From the NCBI GenBank assembly GCA_015520115.1, contig WAQS01000059.1, positions 1 to 8,467 of the forward strand: 8,467 bases of DNA, in the 5' to 3' direction. Both the position numbers and the translations under genes were made by a program. The notes beneath the pieces were generated by a model, which was not told where the DNA came from, ran no database searches, and worked only from the letters and a program-made list of their open reading frames with translations. This document shows, in pieces, positions 5,126 to 8,467 of the stretch; the stretch's first letter is position 1, and the number at the start of each line of letters is the position of its first letter. Origin of the DNA: Ferroglobus sp. (GTDB taxonomy: Archaea > Halobacteriota > Archaeoglobi > Archaeoglobales > Archaeoglobaceae).

Positions 5126-6769
5126 TCACATTCTTTCCGGAGCTTCTATTCCGAGGAGCTCAAGTCCGTTTCTCAAAACTATTCTCGTCGCATCGACTAT
5201 GGCAAGTCTGTGCATTCTCACCTTTTTATCGTCAACGAGAACTTGGTGATCCGTGTAGAAATCGTTGAAAGCGTTGGCAACGCTCATGAGGTATTCCGCA
5301 AAGATGCTCGGTTTCAACTCGTTAATAGCCTTTTCGAGATAGAACGAAAACTTGGACAATCTCATCACGAGTTCCCTTTCTTTGTTCGTAATAATCGCCG
5401 GATCGAACTCCAGCTCAGCTTTCCCAGATTCTACAGCCTTTCTGAGTATGCTGCAAGACCTTGCGTGACTGTATTGGATGTAGCTTGCCGTTTGTCTTTC
5501 GAAGTCCAGCGCTTTGCTCCAGTCGAAAGTGAAGGGTTTTTCCGGAGAAACTCTTACGAAATCGTACCTTATCGCTCCCACAGCGACCACTTTTGCGATC
5601 TTCTCATCCACGCTTCCTCTTTCCCTTAAAATCCTTTTAGCCTCTTCGAAGGTTTTCTCAAGAAGTTCATCAGCTGAGACGAACTTTCCTTTCCTCGTGC
5701 TCATTGAACCTTCTGGCAGAGAAACGAACTCGAAGAACAAAACTTCTGGAGGTTTTAAATCAAGTAATTCGAGAATTTTCGAAAGTTGCTCGGAGTAAAG
5801 CTTGTGATCGGCTCCAAGGACGTTGATAAATCTTCTAAAGTTCTCGTTCTTCCACAGGTGGTAGGCGAGGTCTCTGGTTATGTACAGTGTCGTTCCGTTC
5901 TCCCTTCTCATGATAACTTCCTTTTCAATTCCGTAATCCTTGAGATCGACCTTCCAGACGTCATCTTTTTCCAATAACCCCTTTTCCTCAAGCATTTTGA
6001 AAATTCTCTCCACGTAGCCGTTCCTCACGAAGTCAGATTCGTAGATGAAATCATCGTGATGGATGTCGAATTTTGCAAGGGTTTCTCTTATTCCCTCTAA
6101 AGCCTTGTCAACGACGAACTTAAAACTCTTCGAGACCTCTTCATCCCCTTCTTCGAATTTCAGCATCAGCTCATCGACTTCCTTCTCAAGCTCCGGATGC
6201 TCTTCAATGTCCTTGTTTATCTTTACGTAAACCTCCGCTACCGCATGATCCGGCTTTGTTTCCCTCAATCCGTACTTCAAATATCCTAAAACAGCTGCAG
6301 CAATCTGTCTGCCCATGTCGTTTACGTAGTAGTGGGTCGTAACTTTAATTCCCGCCTTCTCCATCATTCTTGCTAAAGTATCTCCTATAATCGCATTCCT
6401 GAGATGTCCTATGTGTATCGGTCCATCGGGATTGGCTGAGGTGTGTTCTATTAGAACTTCTCCCCCAAGGTTTAAGCTGCCGTAATTCTCATCCTCGTCG
6501 AGAATTCTTTCCACCGTGTCTGAAAGAAACTCCTCGTTTACGAAGAAGTTTATATAGCCATTTACGACTTCTACACTGCCTATGTACGTGCTTCTCTCGA
6601 ATTCGATTTCTGAAACGAGCTCTTCAGCAACTTTTTGGGGGTTTTCCTTCTTCTCTTTCGCAATTTTAAAGGCTATGGTTGTTGACAAATCGGCGAATTC
6701 GCTTTCTCTGATGTACCTGTCCTCGCAGTTTAGGAGCTTTTTGACCTCTCTGTAAAACGTCCTGAACAT
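5126..6769 (-). CDS. argS: Arginyl-tRNA synthetase
   Basis: This class I synthetase charges tRNA-Arg with arginine in the cytoplasm. The 547 residues match archaeal ArgRS length. Domains in order are the Arg-specific additional domain 1 (about 1-95); the Rossmann catalytic core with ANPDGPIHIGH (112-122, HIGH at 119-122); MSTRKG (356-361), the ArgRS version of KMSKS; and the helical DALR anticodon-binding domain (about 425-547) with YIQYSHARSCSILRKA and the typical ending GLELLGIEAPERM. The start is ATG at 6769 on the - strand. AAGGTGG (6775-6781) lies five bases upstream, inside the end of prf1, and the prf1 TAG abuts this ATG. It is the last gene of the visible operon, and its stop touches the stop of the convergent DRTGG gene, so its 3' untranslated region must overlap that gene. 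Confidence 0.97.
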   Translation of the reverse strand: MFRTFYREVKKLLNCEDRYIRESEFADLSTTIAFKIAKEKKENPQKVAEELVSEIEFERSTYIGSVEVVNGYINFFVNEEFLSDTVERILDEDENYGSLNLGGEVLIEHTSANPDGPIHIGHLRNAIIGDTLARMMEKAGIKVTTHYYVNDMGRQIAAAVLGYLKYGLRETKPDHAVAEVYVKINKDIEEHPELEKEVDELMLKFEEGDEEVSKSFKFVVDKALEGIRETLAKFDIHHDDFIYESDFVRNGYVERIFKMLEEKGLLEKDDVWKVDLKDYGIEKEVIMRRENGTTLYITRDLAYHLWKNENFRRFINVLGADHKLYSEQLSKILELLDLKPPEVLFFEFVSLPEGSMSTRKGKFVSADELLEKTFEEAKRILRERGSVDEKIAKVVAVGAIRYDFVRVSPEKPFTFDWSKALDFERQTASYIQYSHARSCSILRKAVESGKAELEFDPAIITNKERELVMRLSKFSFYLEKAINELKPSIFAEYLMSVANAFNDFYTDHQVLVDDKKVRMHRLAIVDATRIVLRNGLELLGIEAPERM

Positions 6770-7987
6770 CTAATCCACCTTGTATCTGAGTATTGCAGCT
6801 ATTCCGCCGAAAGCATTCATTAGCATCGCACCTTCTTCGGATTCGGTCGAAATAAAAACGACCTTAGCTCCAGAAGACTCGGCAAGCTCCGCCAACTCCA
6901 TAACGACGTCCTTTCTTTCAACTTCCTCCATCTCCACGTTGTCCTCTTCGCAGTACATCTTCTTGCTCGTGTTGTCCTTCAGAGTTATTTCCACCGTTTT
7001 ACCACACTTCGGGCATCTGTAAGTTACTCTCTCGTATCTGAGTCCTTCAGAGATCAGTAATGTGTCTACGGCTCCGTAGCTTAAGTATTTCCTCACTTCT
7101 TCCTCTCCGTAGGCTGCCAAGCCATCTTTTACGACTTCTTTGAGGAACCTGTTCATTATCTTCTTCTCTTTTATTATGTCCAGTTCCTGCAGAACGTCCT
7201 CAGCTTTTTCCACGAGCTCGTAAAGTCCGCTTTCGTCGGTGTAACCAACATCGAAAAGCCCGAGAACCTTCTTTTGAAGTTCGTGGTGCAGATACTCCCC
7301 CTCGTAAAATTCCTCTTTCGTCGGAGACGGACCTCCTATCAGTATTCCTTCAAGTTCCTCCTTAATCGGAAGAAACGCCTCACTTGCTTTATCCCCAACT
7401 CTTTTGTAGAACTCGTGAATCGCTATTTCCCTAAGCCTTTCGAATCTAACGCTGCTCTGACCCCCCTGTCTGTGCTTTCCGGGAACGTTGGAAGTGGCGT
7501 GAGCGAGAACTTCAATTCTGTTCCCCCTTAAGACCCCTATAGTTGCTTCTCTTCTGTCGAGGACTATTAAGCCGTAAACTTTCTTCTCCTTCAACATTTC
7601 TTTTAGTGGATCGAGGTAAAACCTTGAATCGCAGTGGTACTTGTACATCGGAACAGGCTCGGGGGGAATTATTATTTCGGTTATGTGCTTTTCTTTTCCA
7701 CCTCCCAGGTCTATTACACCGCTTATTATCACCATCCCATTCTCTGGAGGTTTTCTGAACATCTTCAACCTCTGAAGAATAGCCTCAAGTCCGGCTAAAA
7801 CGTTCGTTCTGGTCTGCTTCGATTTGATGTTCGAAGCTTGGCTGAGCTCATTCCTAAGCTGATTGGCAACGTCAGCTATATTTTTATTCGGAGGAATGTA
7901 AAGTGTGATAAGCTCAGTCCCTCTTCCTTTGTATTTTTCAAGCTCTTCGAGTTTCCTCTTGAACTCGTATTTAAGCTTGGCTTCCAT
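6770..7987 (-). CDS. prf1: Peptide chain release factor aRF1
   Basis: aRF1 recognises all three stop codons and triggers peptide release on archaeal ribosomes, like eukaryotic eRF1. The 405 residues show the expected three domains. Domain 1 carries the GT motif (GRGTELITLYIPP, 21-33), NIKS (53-56) and YxCxxxF (Y117, C119, F123) for stop-codon reading. Domain 2 carries GGQ (175-177, in KHRQGGQSSVRF), which enters the peptidyl-transferase centre. Domain 3 contains the minidomain with CPKC (325-328) and a third Cys at 346, but no obvious fourth zinc ligand Cys. The ATG at 7987 has GAGGTGG (7992-7998) four bases upstream and overlaps the end of uppS by 17 bases. The TAG stop abuts the argS start. 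It is the middle gene of a uppS-prf1-argS run. Confidence 0.96.
   Translation of the reverse strand: MEAKLKYEFKRKLEELEKYKGRGTELITLYIPPNKNIADVANQLRNELSQASNIKSKQTRTNVLAGLEAILQRLKMFRKPPENGMVIISGVIDLGGGKEKHITEIIIPPEPVPMYKYHCDSRFYLDPLKEMLKEKKVYGLIVLDRREATIGVLRGNRIEVLAHATSNVPGKHRQGGQSSVRFERLREIAIHEFYKRVGDKASEAFLPIKEELEGILIGGPSPTKEEFYEGEYLHHELQKKVLGLFDVGYTDESGLYELVEKAEDVLQELDIIKEKKIMNRFLKEVVKDGLAAYGEEEVRKYLSYGAVDTLLISEGLRYERVTYRCPKCGKTVEITLKDNTSKKMYCEEDNVEMEEVERKDVVMELAELAESSGAKVVFISTESEEGAMLMNAFGGIAAILRYKVD
6775..6781 (-). promoter_or_regulatory. Ribosome binding site of argS
   Basis: On the - strand AAGGTGG lies five bases before the argS ATG and within the last three codons of prf1 (K-V-D-stop). 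This indicates translational coupling of argS to prf1. Confidence 0.6.
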
Positions 7988-8467
7988 CCAACCACCTCTC
8001 TACCCTTTTCTGCCAAGATCTAATCGCTCTGAGCAAGTCTATTCTTCTAAACTCCGGCCAGTACACGTCGCAGAAGTAAGCGTATTTTGAAGCGGACTGC
8101 CAGATAAGGAAATTCGACAATCTCATCTCTTTTCCCGTTCTGATTATTATATCCACGGGCATGTTTTCATAGAGGTTTTCTTCTATCATTCTGAGGTTTA
8201 TCTCCTCTGCTTTTACCTCGCCATTTAAAACTTTTTCCAACACTTTTCTTACCGCTTCAGCTATTTCCTGTCTTGCTCCGTAGGCTATGGCAATGTTTAG
8301 CCTGAAGTTATCGTAGTTTTTCGTTTTTTCTTCAACTAAAGAGGCAGCATCTAAAACTTCCTTCGGCAAAAGCTCCTTTTTTCCAATTATCCGGACTTTC
8401 ACCCTGTTCTTGTGAATTCTTTTGTCTTCAGCGAGTCTGAAAAGTTCTCTTTTTATGAGCTGGAACA
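7971..8467 (-). CDS. uppS: cis-Polyprenyl diphosphate synthase (UppS), 5' end outside window
   Basis: This enzyme extends an isoprenoid chain with IPP in the Z configuration to make the long polyprenyl carrier, dolichol-type in archaea, used for glycosylation. The frame is open from the window edge (first whole codon at 8465) to the TAA at 7971-7973, giving 164 visible residues. About 80-100 N-terminal residues, with the catalytic Asp/DGNRR region, must lie beyond the edge. The GTG at 8402 is internal: family-like sequence (LIKRELFRLAEDKRIHKNRVKVRIIG) runs straight through it. The IPP-binding segment reads RTGKEMRLSNFLIWQ, followed by YFCDVYWPEF, against the usual RTGGExRxSNFLLWQ. The second Gly of that motif is Lys here. 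The C-terminus (RVERWLDGSQA) overlaps the prf1 start by 17 bases, which indicates one operon. Confidence 0.9.
   Translation of the reverse strand, partial: FQLIKRELFRLAEDKRIHKNRVKVRIIGKKELLPKEVLDAASLVEEKTKNYDNFRLNIAIAYGARQEIAEAVRKVLEKVLNGEVKAEEINLRMIEENLYENMPVDIIIRTGKEMRLSNFLIWQSASKYAYFCDVYWPEFRRIDLLRAIRSWQKRVERWLDGSQA
7992..7998 (-). promoter_or_regulatory. Ribosome binding site of prf1
   Basis: GAGGTGG on the - strand lies four bases before the prf1 ATG and inside the final codons of uppS. It fixes the prf1 start despite the 17-base overlap between the two genes. Confidence 0.6.

Noticed and set aside
5210..5629. 139-codon open frame on the + strand
   Set aside because: It lies wholly inside argS on the opposite strand, has no ribosome binding site, and has unconvincing composition.
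5651..5710. Missing KMSKS motif as a defect in argS
   Set aside because: MSTRKG is the usual form of this motif in many arginyl-tRNA synthetases, so it is not abnormal.
7971..8402. uppS as a complete 143-residue gene starting at GTG 8402
   Set aside because: Family-like coding sequence continues upstream in the same frame to the window edge, and the protein would lack its catalytic N-terminal half.
1..8467. CRISPR arrays, tRNA or rRNA genes, insertion sequences
   Set aside because: Reading through both strands I saw no regularly spaced repeats, no cloverleaf with T-loop consensus, and no transposase-like protein or paired terminal inverted repeats.

Overview
The window looks like chromosomal DNA of a hyperthermophilic euryarchaeon, most likely an Archaeoglobales member (Archaeoglobus, Ferroglobus or Geoglobus type). 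Several things point there: an archaeal release factor aRF1, a Dph6-type diphthamide enzyme, an OCD-family alanine dehydrogenase whose K41 and R52 fall at the positions I recall for the A. fulgidus enzyme, and a one-iron superoxide reductase with rubredoxin and a FprA flavodiiron protein. The genes are tightly packed, with archaeal TATA-like boxes and strong GAGGTG ribosome binding sites. The genus is inferred from recalled similarity, not from a search.

Layout. Positions 1-61 probably hold the last codons of an unidentified upstream gene. Positions 99-652 hold the remains of an MNT/HEPN (MntA/HepT-type) toxin-antitoxin pair. The nucleotidyltransferase ORF is open, but its second motif Asp is Asn. 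The HEPN partner is reduced to its first ~16 codons joined out of frame to its last ~45 codons, and the central part is missing. Positions 684-2305 carry alanine dehydrogenase and a Dph6-type diphthine-ammonia ligase, overlapping at TGATG. Positions 2354-5125 are an oxygen-defence cluster: superoxide reductase, a 53-residue rubredoxin that is easily missed, FprA, and a BioD-like/DRTGG protein of unknown role that overlaps fprA by ATGA. The + strand genes meet the - strand genes at 5125/5126, where the two stop codons abut inside TGATCA. Positions 5126-8467 on the - strand are uppS (5' end outside the window), prf1 (aRF1) and argS, read in that order as one apparent operon.

How the genes work together. 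Rubredoxin can pass electrons to superoxide reductase (superoxide to peroxide). FprA reduces O2 to water, using F420H2 or rubredoxin. Together these protect an anaerobe. Alanine dehydrogenase interconverts alanine with pyruvate plus ammonia, and Dph6 uses ammonia to finish diphthamide on elongation factor 2. uppS, prf1 and argS are housekeeping genes for the polyprenyl glycan carrier, translation termination and arginyl-tRNA synthesis.

I found no convincing new biological system. The most informative observations are the deletion scar in the HEPN gene with a matching change in its MNT partner, and the DRTGG protein translationally coupled to fprA.
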